Source: Steromphala cineraria
Lineage: Eukaryota; Mollusca; Gastropoda; Trochida; Trochidae
NCBI GenBank assembly: GCA_916613615.1
Contig: OU744721.1
Span: 53,578,747-53,642,746 of the forward strand
Direction of reading: 5' to 3'
DNA length: 64,000 nucleotides
Part shown: piece by piece, positions 10,505-22,990 of the stretch
How positions within the stretch are numbered: position 1 is the stretch's first letter
Layout of the letters: each line of letters starts with the position of its first letter
Notes under the pieces: generated by a model
What the model saw: only the letters and a program-made list of their open reading frames with translations
The model's database searches: none
What the model was told of the DNA's origin: nothing
Position numbers and translations under genes: made by a program

Positions 10505-13309
10505 TCTAATCATTGCAAAATTGAAATAGATAAAGTTTCACTTCTTCAGTAAAATAGTACAGTACCTTATCATAATCAAATACCATAATAACAATTGTTT
10601 ATATTTTTCACTAACTGTTTCCGGTACCAATGAACGTTCAACAGTGATTTGTTTTGTGTTTCTAATTTGTTTAACGGCTGAGATTTGCATAATGATAACC
10701 TTATTAACACCGTGTTTGCACAAAATCAAGAGAGGCCCACAGCTTTAACATTGAATGACATCGACAGATTTAACTGTGGTAATCAGATATGCATTCGGTT
10801 AATATGTTTTGAACATGATTACCAATGTCAAATTATTGAATACTTTTCAACATTTTTTGAATGTCAATATTCCAATAAATCAATGTCAAAAGCACAAAAA
10901 ACGGTATGAATATAAGCAGCAATAAAAGTATAGATTATCTAAAGGAATTATATATCTACTAATCACGTTCAAATCTATGAACCGAAATTGTATGATAAAT
11001 CAATCGGTAATTCAATCGGAACTATTTCCGACGATTGTTTAAATCGAATGAGAAATGATCTATCGTACACCCTATCTAACTACTGGAAGCCATGCAGCAT
11101 GGATGAATATGGCAGACACTTACATGTAGAATGTTCACAGAAATAAGAATCGTTTAATCATCTTTGAACCCCAATTTTTTTTTAACCTTTAACCCATTGT
11201 TAATTTGATAAAGTGAATGTATTTTCAATGATTGATTGGATCCAAATAGAAATGATCTGCCTGAACCCCTGTCTAACAAATTGAAGCAATCAAACATGTA
11301 CGTTTCCCGTACAATAAAGCATGATCAATTTATGAACCCAAAAATGAAGTTCACGAAAATCTATTGTTAATTCAATAAAATAATTTAATTGATAAAATCG
11401 TATGATGTGACAACCTAATTCCTGGAAGCTATCAGACATGTTCGAAAGGCAGTCTGCCGATCCAAATAAAACAACTAGGAATGCTTTTGAACAACATTGC
11501 AGTAATCTATAGCATTATACAACAATGTACTTTTTTCACAACACTAGCCAATATTATCATATGAACCATAAGTTTAAAGAAGGCAGGAATAAGTTTTAGA
11601 GTTTACACCAACACGACCCCACCATGTTTAAAATGTTGTCAATATGTTAAAACATAGGCATGTTTATTGAATTACACATCTTCTTCATTGATAAACATTT
11701 GTGTTAGATCCCCAAAATATCATAAAAATCTAAATTCAAGTTTTGAAAAAAAATAATTCAAGTATACTTTGAAAGGTGGTATAACGTATGATATATAATT
11801 CGACATTAAAAACTAGAAATATTTGTATATTATGAGTTTAACTGAAGTGTGTACTTTCATTCGCACGTCAGTTTATTTTGTAAAATGTTTCGAAGTTGAG
11901 TTGCTGATACGACTGAAAATGTTATTTCAAAGACGATTACTGAGAATCAGAAGAAGATAAACTAGACTTAGGTTTCAGGGAGCGGATTAAAATCGATTTT
12001 TTTCAGGTTCAACAGGTTCAACAGGTTCTCTTTCATTCTGAAGAAACAAGTGATAACTAAAACACAAACACTTTAGTAAGTAACAACAGTTTATTAATGG
12101 CCGAACATTTCCAAAATTGAATATTTTGCTGCTACTGATAATGTATTGCAATTCCATAACGATATATGTCATATTTTAAGTGTGATTGATACACATACTA
12201 GAATCATATCCCAGATGTTTTACATTTATCAATTTTACAGATTAGAAAATCTCTTTGGGAAATTGCAACAAATAATGATCAAAAAGAGGCTATAGGTTAT
12301 CAGTGACATGCCACGGGTAAAGAGTTCAAACTTTCAAAAAAGGATTTTATTATGATTGATGTCAATAGTATCGACATTTGTAATCATGTCAACCGCTGGC
12401 CTTCTGGATACCTTTTTAGGTTAACTTTCTTTTGTGTTGTTACATACTCGTAAATGAATTTGTATCATACTCGCTTTCGCTCGTTATATCCAAAATCATT
12501 AACTCGTTTAATAAAAATTGTATTAAATTGAAATTTGTTAAGAATACTATATTACTCTTGAAGACGCCAATAAACCAAATATTACCTCACCTCACCTCAA
12601 TTAAAATCATTTACAGCTGTATTGTATTAGATTTTATAATTTTGTTCTTTTATGATTCCAGGTTGGCAGCACAGTGTTGGGATAAACTTCATTCATCAAT
12701 TGTGACTTTGATGGAGGGTAATTTGATTGCTTTCTGTTGCACTGTATATATTTTGGAACCATTGTTTGTCAATAAACTGTGGTGCACCATAAACATACCA
12801 TTTTGCCTGATGTGATTTTTATTTATTTAAAGAGTAGGAGAACTTACCATTACATGTATGTTACATGTCCCGACGAAGTGTGTCAAAATATTTCAGAAAG
12901 ATGTCCTTTAAGACAATAGTGTCTTCACTGGAACATTCGACTTTAATGCATTTGTTTTACAACATGCATTTTTGTCATGCATTACATTATTTTTCTGTTC
13001 GATTTGTCAGACTTTCTGAAGATAAAATGTGATTTGTATGAAATGGCAAAGATCAAAGTAGCTTTGCCCTTTGAAGTCACTTTTGTGTTGGGGATAAGGA
13101 TAGCCGTGGTCCATAAAGTCAGAATACATGTGTATACTTATTCACAAAATCTGCTTTGATGTAACATTAAGAGTATTTTCCTGGCTTCTGAATTTTGTTT
13201 GATATTTTGAAATATATACCATTAACATGTTATATGTTAAAAAATACAAATTCTTTCTTTCTTATCTTCAAACAAACTTACAAACAATGTCGAATAAATC
13301 CTATATAGA
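10505..13309. other. AT-rich non-coding DNA
   Basis: No supported gene. A short triple repeat of AGGTTCAAC lies near 12004-12025. The longest frame (12432-12815, 127 codons) has a low-complexity hydrophobic translation with no recognisable domain and is judged a chance frame. Confidence 0.6.
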
Positions 13310-13453
13310 GAATCTCCCCCAAGTGTCTTCTGATATCAAATATATCAACACAAGTTGATGAAAGTATCAAATATCCGAGGCTTGCCGAGGATATTTTACT
13401 TTTATCAACGAGTGTTGATATATTTGATATCAGAAGACACGAGGGTGAGGTTC
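13310..13453. repeat. Foldback hairpin with perfect 29-bp arms
   Basis: The arm 13323-13351 is the exact reverse complement of 13412-13440. Imperfect pairing continues inward (GTATCAAATATC against GATATTTTAC) to a small CGAGGCTTGCCGAG loop, and outward (13310-13322 against 13441-13453, GAATCTCCCCC with GAGGGTGAGGTTC). It resembles a foldback or MITE-type element. The outer word CGAGGG.GAGGTT recurs at the 26771-26909 hairpin. Confidence 0.9.
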
Positions 13454-13542
13454 TATTTATCATCCAAAATCATTTTTCATCACATTAACATGACAAATGT
13501 ACAATCTCTTAACACTACATAGCCCTCCAACTCTTACACCAG

Positions 13543-13641
13543 TGACGTCATAACATTGTGACGTCATCATGTTAATGACGTCATAACATGGTGATGTCGT
13601 TGTGTTTATGACGTCATAGCATTGTGATGTCATTACTGATG
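13543..13641 (+). repeat. 33-bp minisatellite with TGACGTCA palindromes
   Basis: Three units start at 13543, 13576 and 13609, each opening with the 8-bp palindrome TGACGTCA, the CREB/ATF consensus. A fourth perfect site lies at 13559-13566 and degenerate versions (TGATGTCA) follow. The sites are seen directly. Any regulatory role is speculation, since no promoter or gene is visible nearby. Confidence 0.9.
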
Positions 13642-13708
13642 ATGTAAACGTTTGTGATGTCATGTATTTTCTGACTACAGGGCATTGTTCAAAATCTACT
13701 GTCAAAGC

Positions 13709-13728
13709 GATATCTCCTAGGAGATATC
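13709..13728. repeat. Perfect 20-bp palindrome
   Basis: GATATCTCCTAGGAGATATC is its own reverse complement. A third half-site (GTGATATCTCCTG) follows at about 13746. It lies inside the inverted-repeat-bounded cassette. Confidence 0.95.
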
Positions 13729-13781
13729 TCTTGATCTTTCACAAGTGATATCTCCTGTTGAACACAGTTTTGGATGATAAA

Positions 13782-14505
13782 TGTCGATTCAACTCTACAT
13801 TCATGTTACATAACTTATATGTTATCAACATCACGTATTAGGAACACGCTATGTCATTAAATTCAGATGTCATATTTTCGACCTTATAACTTTCATTCAT
13901 TACATATCATCTCTGAGCATATGACAAATGATTCGACTGTTCACATAACAAAGAATTGATGTCAATAAGTCTTAACTATCTTTTAACTGTCATCACAATT
14001 ACGAAATCAATTAGCTGATAAGAAAAATTCATATACATATGATTAGAACATTGTTGACTTTATAAACGATGATGTTCTGTTAAAAAGTTCTCTCTTCTCG
14101 ATACTCCAAAGTATGTTATTGCCATGTCATGTGCTTTTCAGGCTAACTTTTACATTACGGAAATGTCAAATGTAACAGTTAACAATGTGTTGAAATTGAA
14201 TAGTGTATCAAAGTAAAAGGGTCTTTTTAATATCATATGTCACTGGTAGGTTGATAAATACCTTTAATTGTCACCTCTATTTCTGAGTATAACAAGAATA
14301 GACAAATATCCTGTTTTATACTTTTGTTCAGTGCGTCAAAACGTAGCTGATATTTGATCTCAACAAAACGTCAACTACTCAACTGTTTGAGAAGATTCTG
14401 ACATTGAAGAAATCTGACAGTCCTCTTTGATTCTGAGGATTCCTTGATCATACACTAAATACGCGATAATCTTTTTTTTATGAAAACACATTTTTTCGGC
14501 AATCC
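13782..14505. other. Non-coding DNA
   Basis: No gene, repeat or hairpin was recognised in this stretch. Confidence 0.55.
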
Positions 14506-14516
14506 GCCGAATTTCA

Positions 14517-14863
14517 ATTCTCTCCCCACAGAGGCACATCAAGTCATGTTGATTTAGCCTGTGTTATATTACGCCGAGTTTGTGGGATAGAATAGGAGAT
14601 GCCTGATTGGAGGCAATCAAAGTTAATTGTGCAATCAGCGACGCTGCTCATAAATCATCGTTTTGGCTACTGAATCAAGGCAAAAGCATTCTGATATGAA
14701 CCATCCTTTCCATGCGAGAAGCGTTGTCATTTGCTAAAGAAATTCAAATGTATTGTGATGCGGTTTTTTCCCGCCAGGGGGAACTGCCGAAACCCACGGA
14801 TTTCGGCGTATAAGAACAGAGGCTAAATCAACATGAAATGATCTGCCTCTGTGGGGAGAGAAT
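14517..14863. mobile_element. Mutator-like MITE with 11-bp target-site duplication
   Basis: The left end ATTCTCTCCCCACAGAGGCA is inverted at the right end, and the inverted repeats stay similar for about 65 bases (words TCATGTTGATTTAGCCT and TACGCCGA in both arms). Both ends are flanked by the same 11 bases GCCGAATTTCA (14506-14516 and 14864-14874). Long inverted repeats with a 9-11-bp duplication are the hallmark of Mutator-like elements. There is no internal ORF, so it is non-autonomous. The perfect duplication suggests modest age. Confidence 0.85.
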
Positions 14864-14874
14864 GCCGAATTTCA

Positions 14875-15689
14875 TGAAGGATCAATTTATATGTTTCACC
14901 AATAATGGCAGTACCCCTAGCAACAAGTTCGTGTTATAACCTGTATGTCTCGTTCAAGACACAACTGCAACCAGAGCGTTATTTAACTGACAGTCCTTTT
15001 GGATTCTGATGCTCATTTGATGGTGCAAAAACGAAAAATTATGTTTTCGAAATATATCGATGAATTTTAGTTCAGAAATGAATATCATAACAAGGAATTA
15101 TAGAAAAATACCTAGTCGTACAATATTTAATTACCTCCACCAAAACATAGTACACATTAAATCATTAAGATGTGATAAACTTTATCTACCATCATTATTG
15201 AATTACAATCCTCAGAAGAATTAAAACCTATTACAGAATGTATATCTTTTATCATTTAACTATGCGTTGTGGGAATAATTACTTATATTTAAGTAAATAT
15301 TCTCAATTCATTTTTTAAAATTACTTTGAGTACTCTTATATGATATTTCAAAGTTGCTAATTTATAAAACGTGAGATCTTGTTTAATTTCTAATACTTGT
15401 TGATTGTGTAATATGTGTTGTTGTTTTTAGTTGTATAATGCATGTCTCATCAGATTTCACTTCCTTAATCAACGAAAACAAATTCGGCTAGAAATTATTC
15501 TTTGTTAAACTGATTCTGTTGTTTTAAATACTGTCTTTAAAATCGCTGGTCATATAATAGCTTCAAAGGTTACATACTACCTTCAGATATACTGCTATTA
15601 AGAACAAACTCTTACATCAAACATTTCTGATGTGATTTTAATTTTTTCTTCATTCCATCTTTTTAGATTAGCCATGAATATATCTTCAG
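14875..15689. other. AT-rich non-coding DNA
   Basis: No gene or anchored repeat was seen. Confidence 0.55.
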
Positions 15690-15890
15690 GAAATCGCAAA
15701 ATGCATAAATATAACCTTCTTTATCAAATGAAACGAGAGGAGTGATTGATTCAAAATGGATTTGTCATATAAAAGCTGACATGAACCTTGCTATTTTCTC
15801 TCTTGACACGACTGTTTACATAACTAGAGAAGATTTCACTCCATCAAGTATTCAGCCTCTTCTTTATTGATTTCTGTTGACAGATTGCTC
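15690..15890 (+). repeat. Segment W, copy 1 (degenerate duplicated segment)
   Basis: It shares with 24175-24500 and 28720-29040 the pattern ATAA(C/T)CCYYCTTT…CAAATGA, then AAAGCTGACATGAACCTT, then TTTCACTCCATCAAG. Translated in the frame shared by the copies it reads roughly ADMNLAIFSLDTTVYITRED before a stop. Conservation in a shared frame hints at an ancient exon. I do not recognise a family. Confidence 0.5.
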
Positions 15891-17969
15891 GTCAGAATGG
15901 TAGGAACTTTGCCATTTGCAGATGATTTTGAACAAACCAAGATATTGAAAATGGACATGTTATTAAAGAAAAACGTAATTAATGAATTTGTTTTTGTGAT
16001 GTTTTCTTGAACAAAAGAGTTATTTGCATTACCTTTATGCTAAAAAGCTTTATACTATCGTGGCATAAAATGTGTGTATTTACAATTGTTAACGTGGTTT
16101 GCTCTGATTCGAATTAAGTTTTTGAATATCTACCAGTGTTGCAATTACATGTACACTGGATTGGGGGGCAATAGCCGACATACTTTACAGCTGCGTATCT
16201 TAAGTTTGTTCACTTACCGTCGTATTCTAGTACAAATATCATGTAATTTGTAAAGAATTTGAGACATAATATCATTGTGAAACCGAAACTGATAATGATG
16301 TAATTTCACTGCATAAGTTAAGATTCAGTTTGAGTTGACATTTTCCCATCAGATAGCTGTAACAAATTTGGCAGGTCATTGAAGTGACCAGGGGGTCAAC
16401 ATTTCGAAAACACTGATTTCTTATTTGCTCTACAAAATCCTTCATAAGTGATCAACAGCTATAGATTTTATTCATATATGTTCCTTTGCGCTAAAGCAAA
16501 GTACCTGTGCTGATTTTTTCCATACAAGTTTACATGGATGATTTTAATCGAAATTTAAGAAAATCCGTATTTCACAAATATGACCCCATCTGTCTATTTA
16601 ACAATGCCAAATATCGACATTCAGTACCAGTGACAAGCCGATCCCGAAATATGGTTTTGGAATGGTTATTTTACACATGGACAATTGATGATCTTCTGTA
16701 AGTGGTCCTGGGGTTATTTTATGAACGTCAAAACGAAACCCAAATTACACGATATTTGCACTAAGATCACAATCAGGTGAACATACTTTTGGTATGCAGC
16801 TGTATTTATTGTATAACTTGCCATGGAGACAATATTACGCGGGTAAATTGGTTATTGGTTAAACACTTATGATACTTACCAGTACCAGATTACAACGAGT
16901 TGTCAAGTTACCATGTTTCTGACGGAAATGATTTGTGAATTGGTGATGCTTTTTTTAGGACCACCTTAGCTAATGTTGATAGTGTTTAAATACTTTCTAT
17001 CATCTCTTTTTTGTCCACTTATAATTCCTTTATGATCAGAATTGGAAATAGACTCTTTTAGCGAACACATCATGTGATTTTCCATTTTCAGAAGAAGTGG
17101 TGTTATCATTTAATCTTGTAAACATAACATTCTTTTATGCGATTTTATATTCCCAAGAGGAAGAAATCTTCACGTAGAGAATGTTGTTGGTGTCAAATTC
17201 GTCAAACAGTTTCAAACTCGTATTCACTTCATCCATTATGCAACTTAATCGTTTTTATTCAAGTTACGTTTAATTTTGCAGGCAGTCGATTGTGTTAATA
17301 GCACGAAGTGCACGTAAGTGCGCATGGAAGCACTATAAACCTAACATTCCTGATCATATAGGGTTCCTCAGATGACAGAATATATTAATATACTTTCAAC
17401 AATGAATTATAAGCTCTGTAATCCTTCTCCTCTTTTTCAAAACTTTTAAAAGCATTAGTGTGTGACATTATCGTGTCTATTGTAATCTTGTCAAAGTTTG
17501 ATTTGTAAATTCTTCAATAGATTAGTTTTGAAAATGTTTATATTTACACAGTGTGATAGGGGCAAGGATTCGGCACCCATATTGCCCTCAGGTCTGAAAA
17601 TCCAGTCTGCGAATCTATATCAATTTCAGCCCGGTGTTGGGGTGTGGGGGATGGGGGTCTTTTGGTAAGAGTTATCTCCCTTTGCAAAGTAATTATAAGG
17701 TCATTCGCGGCATAGATGGTGAGCTGCACGTTTACATCACCAAAACAAAATGTTGCTGACGTTTTTAACTGTAGTTTTTTTTTAAACAACACTATTCTAG
17801 TAGTTTGAATACTTGGAACTGCTCATTTGAAAACTTAACTCTCATAAAACATGTTCGTTTTGTTATAACTATTCCTTTAATTTCGAAAGCGATTAATCCA
17901 TACTTTTGCTAAAAACTAAATGTTCGTATCCTTAAAAGTTGAAAAGATTGACTTTTCATATTATGCCCA
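15891..17969. other. AT-rich non-coding DNA
   Basis: No gene was recognised. Frames at 16507-16701 and 17544-17792 are short, lack domains and have no conserved copy in the window. Confidence 0.55.
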
Positions 17970-18018
17970 ATATCAGCCTTGCGGTCCCCGGGCTGATATG
18001 GGGGTCTCGGGCTGATAT
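17970..18018. repeat. Small foldback with repeated GGCTGATAT arm
   Basis: ATATCAGCC (17970-17978) pairs with GGCTGATAT at 17991-17999 and equally with a second copy at 18010-18018. The arms are separated by a G/C-rich loop, so alternative hairpins are possible. Confidence 0.85.
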
Positions 18019-20196
18019 GAGGTATGATTTGAAGATTGACATGTTATAGGTATTGTAGATATTGTATCTACTTAGTGAACAAACATTTGTCTTCAACATC
18101 GAAATATTCTTCAATAACGAAAGAAAGTTATACTATAATGTTGGTAATTGTCATTATGTGAATATAATTATATGGTCTTATATAATAATTCCATATAGAA
18201 AGTGAATTAATCTTTGAGTTGAACCACCATTGTGTCATGGCGTGTCTATGTGAGTTTATTATGTTGGTAAGATCTTTCCTTTTCGTAACACTCTTAATAT
18301 CCAATCTAAATGTACATTTGAGACCAACGAACACAGTGTTGACATTTAAAACTGTAATTAAGTTTTCATTCTCGTAATGCAATACTTGTTTTTCCTTCAA
18401 TTTAATTAGAAGGAAAACAACTTTTTTTAAAACGGACTTTACTGGTTGCCAGTTACGTAGTTGACTTAAAATAATGTACGGTATTCAACAAAAGACATTT
18501 CATATATGATCCTTAATAATCATAACGAATCTACTTAACTCACAAACTAAGGAAAGGCATATGACCTGTGTCATCAGCATTTTTGTAACATCATTATTAT
18601 CATCATCCAACGCATATTGATAATATTCCTCCACGTTTTGAAATACGTGTGTAAGAGTTTTCGGCTTGAACAAATGTTTGTGCACTGACTTTGATTCCTT
18701 AATGATTTAAGAAGACTTCATTGTCTTTCAAGAATATTACACTGCTTTGATCTTCCCAAGACAAATGTGTCTTAAAGTGACACAGAGTATCTTTCTTAAA
18801 ATTTGATATGGTTTTGAAGTTTATATCTCATCGCTGGACTTGCAAATATATCCATTTATGCATGATATCTCTAAAATGCTTGATTTTATGGAAAAATCAA
18901 GAAAACATCTCAAATACGTTTAATATTCGAAATTATGCCTCCAATTAATATACCTATTAGTTACAATACCTAATAAACACTATCGAATCGAATATATTTT
19001 CATGTCAGCATATTACAAGGTTTCAAAATTACGTTTGGCGAATTTGCGCGCGCCACTCGAGCCACATTGTCAGGTTTTCGATCAAAATCCCGACTTTGAA
19101 TGGTATTTTCGCTCTAATGTACTGATTGATCTTTAACTTGTTATTTTCAGTAACAGTTAGTGGTACCCGATGTAATAACATCGATTTCAAAATTTGACAT
19201 ATGTGATCCTATCAACATACATGTACTTTGTGTCTCTTTAAGTAATTATGTGTTGCTGAAATATTTGAAGATATCAAACACCAATTCTTTAAAAGAACTG
19301 TGAAAGTGATGATGACATGTTGTGTCAACGTGAACTGATAACAGGTTAGATTTGACAGATAATATAGCAACTGCGATTGAAAGCGGCGTTAAATCCCAAA
19401 TGACCCCACCTTATCTTTCAGAGATGTGTTCTCCTGTTGGGTACATTTAATCATAGTATATTGAATAAATACTTCACTTAATATTGTTCATATTCTGTAT
19501 GAACTTAATGAATATTGTGATTTAACCGTAATAATGAATATGCAAATGTAAGTGGGAACAATTTCTTACTATATCTTAACTGATTGAAATGAGACCGAGC
19601 TCAGAGTAATTGTAAGAAAGAAATAATGACATGAATTACTTGCAGCAAAAACTCAATATTTACCTTACTGAGTAAGAGATGAAGATGCGTTATTCATTTG
19701 TTTGTTTGTTGTCTTTCATGTAAAGTTTTATCACTGAAACAGTATACCCTACCATTAATTTTTAATATATCGAATTGATACATACATTCCAATAATAAAA
19801 TTTGTGATTTCTTTTAAAAGCGTGTTTAAGGTATTCTGAAAAAGGATTTAAGTCGAAAATGACGAATGTCAAATACATAACTTAGGTGTTAGAGTTTATC
19901 CCTTTTTTGGGGTGTACATATTCCTGAGTAATGAAAAATCCGAAATATGCTTATGGCCTAATTCAACAGGCGAATAATATTTATGTTTTTATGTTTGTCG
20001 ACGTTTATCCAGTCTCTTAACCCCAATACAAATAACAGCGAAACAATTTCGAATCCATACAACTGTTACTAAGAGGAACGAAGTCCTTATACTTTCAATG
20101 TTATAAACCTTCTGTCAATTAAGCGAATGTTCGTAAATTTGGTAGAACGTTATTGAGAGTGGTTGAAATTCTTACTTAATTCCATGTATACAGATG
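18019..20196. other. AT-rich non-coding DNA
   Basis: No coding gene was seen. It includes the SINE-like 3' end at 19375-19405 (separate entry). The frame at 18128-18400 has no recognisable domain. Confidence 0.55.
19375..19405 (+). repeat. SINE-like 3' end fragment
   Basis: TTGAAAGCGGCGTTAAATCC matches the tail of the larger SINE-like unit near 43710-43735 (TTGAAAGCGGAGATAAACCC). Repeats ending in this style are familiar from gastropod genomes. That is background knowledge, not something tested here. Confidence 0.5.
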
Positions 20197-20797
20197 ATTT
20201 GCGAAACGTTTATCATCCTTAATAAAAGAAACGTTTAGTATCATTAAATCAAGAAACGTTAAGCATCATTATTCAATAAACGTTTAGCATAAATATTTCA
20301 TTAAAGCCTTTTCCACAGGAAACTATTATGTCGATTTAACCATATATGACAATTTAGTTGAATAACAGGTAGCGATTCTTAATGTCAATCAATATTGTCA
20401 ATCCTTATTCACATCAAGACATGATCAAATAACATATAATGTTAAATCTGAATGTGCAAGATTGTATCATTGACACTAAGTAGAGGTAATGGACATTTGC
20501 GAAACGTTTATCATCCTTAATAAAATAAACGTTTAGTATCATTAAATCAAAAAACGTTAAGCATCATTATTCAATAAATGTTTAGCATAATTATTTAAAT
20601 CATTAAAGCCTTTTTCACAAGAAACTATTATGTCGATTTAACCATATAGGACAATTTAGTTGAAAAACAGGTAGCGATTCTTAATGTCAATCAATATTGT
20701 CAATCCTTATTAACATCAAGACATGATCAAGTAACATATAATGTTTAATCTGCATGTGCAAGATTGTATTGTTGACATTAAGTAGATGTACTGGGCA
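20197..20797 (+). repeat. 298-bp tandem duplication with AAACGTTT subrepeats
   Basis: Two copies (about 20197-20494 and 20495-20797) agree over nearly their whole length with few differences. Each begins with about four subrepeats of about 26 bp of the form GAAACGTTTAGTATCATTAA. The remainder carries CAATCAATATTGTCAATCC. Confidence 0.95.
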
Positions 20798-21475
20798 TGA
20801 AAGAGTTGCTTAGGCAGGTTACAAGTTGACAAGCTCTTTATGAAGTAAAACCTAATAGTATCAAAATTTGAAAATTAATTCTCTTCAAATTGACAGTTAC
20901 TGACAGTTACACTTGAACATGTACATGTAAGTGGTTCATTCATGAGTGATTTTATTCCTCGTCAACTTCAAGCGTTTTAGTACACTCGATTAATAACTTT
21001 AATGGTTTAAATGCATTTATTCATGAACGACGCGTAACTTATGCAAAATTCTTGTTTTTACCTTTTAAATACGTTGTGTATGTTTCTTGTATCCTAAATA
21101 AGCAAAGTTGTAATTGAACTACATAATGCCTTTGTTGCTTTCTTTATTTTGAGCATAAACAGCGGTAATTTAATCACCTAAGTAAATTATGGAAAATGCA
21201 AATATATTATTTGAATGCAGATTAATATTATTATTATTATTTTATTAAATTGGTTTCTAGAGACATAATGTTACCATGCATGCATGTTTACATTATCATC
21301 ATACACTGTAAATTAAACTATCTTGTATACTATATGTTATTGTATATTTTGCCCCTAAGTTTGCTTTTTGTATTTAAGGATGATATTGTTATCATATAAA
21401 ATAATAAATCCTTCTTTTACACTTAGACTCAATCGCCTATTCCTCTCCGACAATGAACATGTTTGAAATGTGTAA
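20798..21475. other. AT-rich non-coding DNA
   Basis: No gene was seen. A short ATT microsatellite lies at about 21226-21241. Confidence 0.55.
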
Positions 21476-21477
21476 TA

Positions 21478-22988
21478 CACTACACCCCAAAAGAAACTAT
21501 CCATTTTTAGAATTCAAATATATTCTTAATTTACTAGCCAAATGTTAAGTTTTATGGAAACGTAACAAAACGTAACATTTCAGTTGTTCATCTCAGAAAT
21601 TAATTAGGTACGTGATTTTCATGACTTTTGTTGAAAACTGAGAAAACACGTTTTTCTTTGATCATTGTTTCGCACATTCATTATTGAAAGTGAGTTAGCA
21701 AGTGATCAATTCACATGTGAGCCAGGTCATATAAAACCAATTTTAAAATGCCTAGATTGACCCCAGAACAGCGCGGCAGGGCCTTGGGTATGAAGGACAT
21801 GGGTGCTTCGAATGTTCTTAACCATCGAACATTTGATGAAACGTTATGGGGACACGGGAACAACATTAGATAGATCGCGTACAGGTAGACCACGTGTGAC
21901 GTCACGTCGGGAAGACCGATACTTAAGAACTCTCCATCTCCGAAATCGATTCCTGACAGTTGCAGAATCGGCGTCTACGGCTCTCGGGAGGGTGCTTAGT
22001 CAATCAGCCGTTAGAAGGGGGTTAAGAGCAGCAGGGATTCGGGCCCGTCGATCTTATTGTGGCCCAACGTTGACACGTCAACATCGACATAACCGATTAA
22101 TCTGGACAAGACACGTATGAAGGTGGCAGCTTCGTGATTGGCGAAATGTTATGTTCACCGATGAAAGTAGGTTTTGTTTATATAAGCATGATGGCAGAGC
22201 CCGCGTTTATTGCCGTCAGGGTGAAAGAAACGCTCCAAATTGTGTTGCAGAGGTCCAGGCACACGGTTGGGGAAGTATGATGGTTTTGGGCGGTATCCGA
22301 GGAGAAAACAAGTCGCCATTGGTGATCGTTATGGGTAACATGGCTGCGCAAAGATACATTGATCAAGTTCTTTGTCCTGTTGTGTTGCCATTTCTTCAGA
22401 ATCACCCGGGAACTTTGTTTCAACATGATAATGCACCTTCACATTCAGCAAGAGCAGTGTCAACATTCCTGGACCACAATAACGTCAACGTCTTGCCGTG
22501 GCCGTCACGTTCTCCTGATCTCTCTCCAATTGAATACATGTGGGACTGCCTAGGGAGGCGAATCAGGAATAGAGCAAACCCTCCAGTCAACCTGAGGCAG
22601 CTGGAACAAGCCCTACAGGATGAATGGGGGAACATCCCTAACGCCACCGTCAGACGTCTCACGACATCAATGAGACGTCGAGTGTTTGCCTGCATAACAG
22701 CTGAAGGTGGACATACTAAGTATTGATGACTATGGACTCCATATTCCATAAATTCATTAACATATGATCAGAAACTTCGATTTCTAAAAAATGGAAATTA
22801 ACATTTCACACCAGTGTTAATAAAACGTTTCCTGGCTGTAAGATAAACGAGTTATTGCAAAACAAATGAAGTTAGATGATGTGCAAATGATTCAGTATTA
22901 GATAAAATGTTGTTAGGATAGAAAACCTCGTCTTGTTATTTTTTAATGAAAATTTGAAGGAGTGGATAGTTTCTTTTGAGGTTTAGTG
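21478..22988 (+). mobile_element. Tc1-like DNA transposon (inactive copy)
   Basis: The ends are 26-bp inverted repeats: CACTACACCCCAAAAGAAAC at 21478 and its complement, CACTAAACCTCAAAAGAAAC on the minus strand, ending at 22988. They agree at 24 of 26 positions. A TA dinucleotide precedes the left end (21476-21477). The expected TA at the right is CT, so the duplication has decayed. It is about 1.5 kb long and encodes a broken transposase. Confidence 0.92.
21748..22726 (+). pseudogene. Tc1-family transposase, DD34E, with one frameshift and one nonsense codon
   Basis: This would be a cut-and-paste transposase that binds the element ends and moves them to TA sites. The start MPRLTPEQRGRALGMKD (ATG at 21748) is the usual N terminus. 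Around 21810-21825 a small deletion changes frame, and the helix-turn-helix region continues in the second frame as RYGDTGTTLDRSRTGRPRV. That frame runs on to a TGA at 22118-22120 (HV-stop-RWQ), where relatives would be expected to carry an arginine (CGA), so a CpG-type C-to-T change is likely. The catalytic half follows in the same frame: first Asp in MFTDESRF, second in QHDNAPSH, Glu in SPIEYMWD, with 34 residues between the second Asp and Glu (DD34E). The catalytic triad is intact. Only the two lesions prevent a full product. Confidence 0.93.
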
Positions 22989-22990
22989 CT

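Larger units (their letters stand above)
13456..13781. repeat. Inverted-repeat-bounded cassette with CRE minisatellite
   Basis: TTTATCATCCAAAA (13456-13469) and its exact reverse complement (13768-13781) bound a 326-bp cassette starting three bases after the hairpin. It contains the 33-bp TGACGTCA minisatellite and the GATATC palindromes described separately. The abutting position suggests that hairpin and cassette belong to one composite foldback element. Confidence 0.7.

Noticed and set aside
12432..12815. 127-codon frame as a possible host gene
   Set aside because: Hydrophobic low-complexity translation typical of AT-rich DNA, no domain, no paralogue, no signals.
20197..20797. CRISPR-like array of AAACGTTT units
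   Set aside because: The DNA is eukaryotic, the repeats are imperfect and the units lie within a 298-bp tandem duplication. No cas genes.
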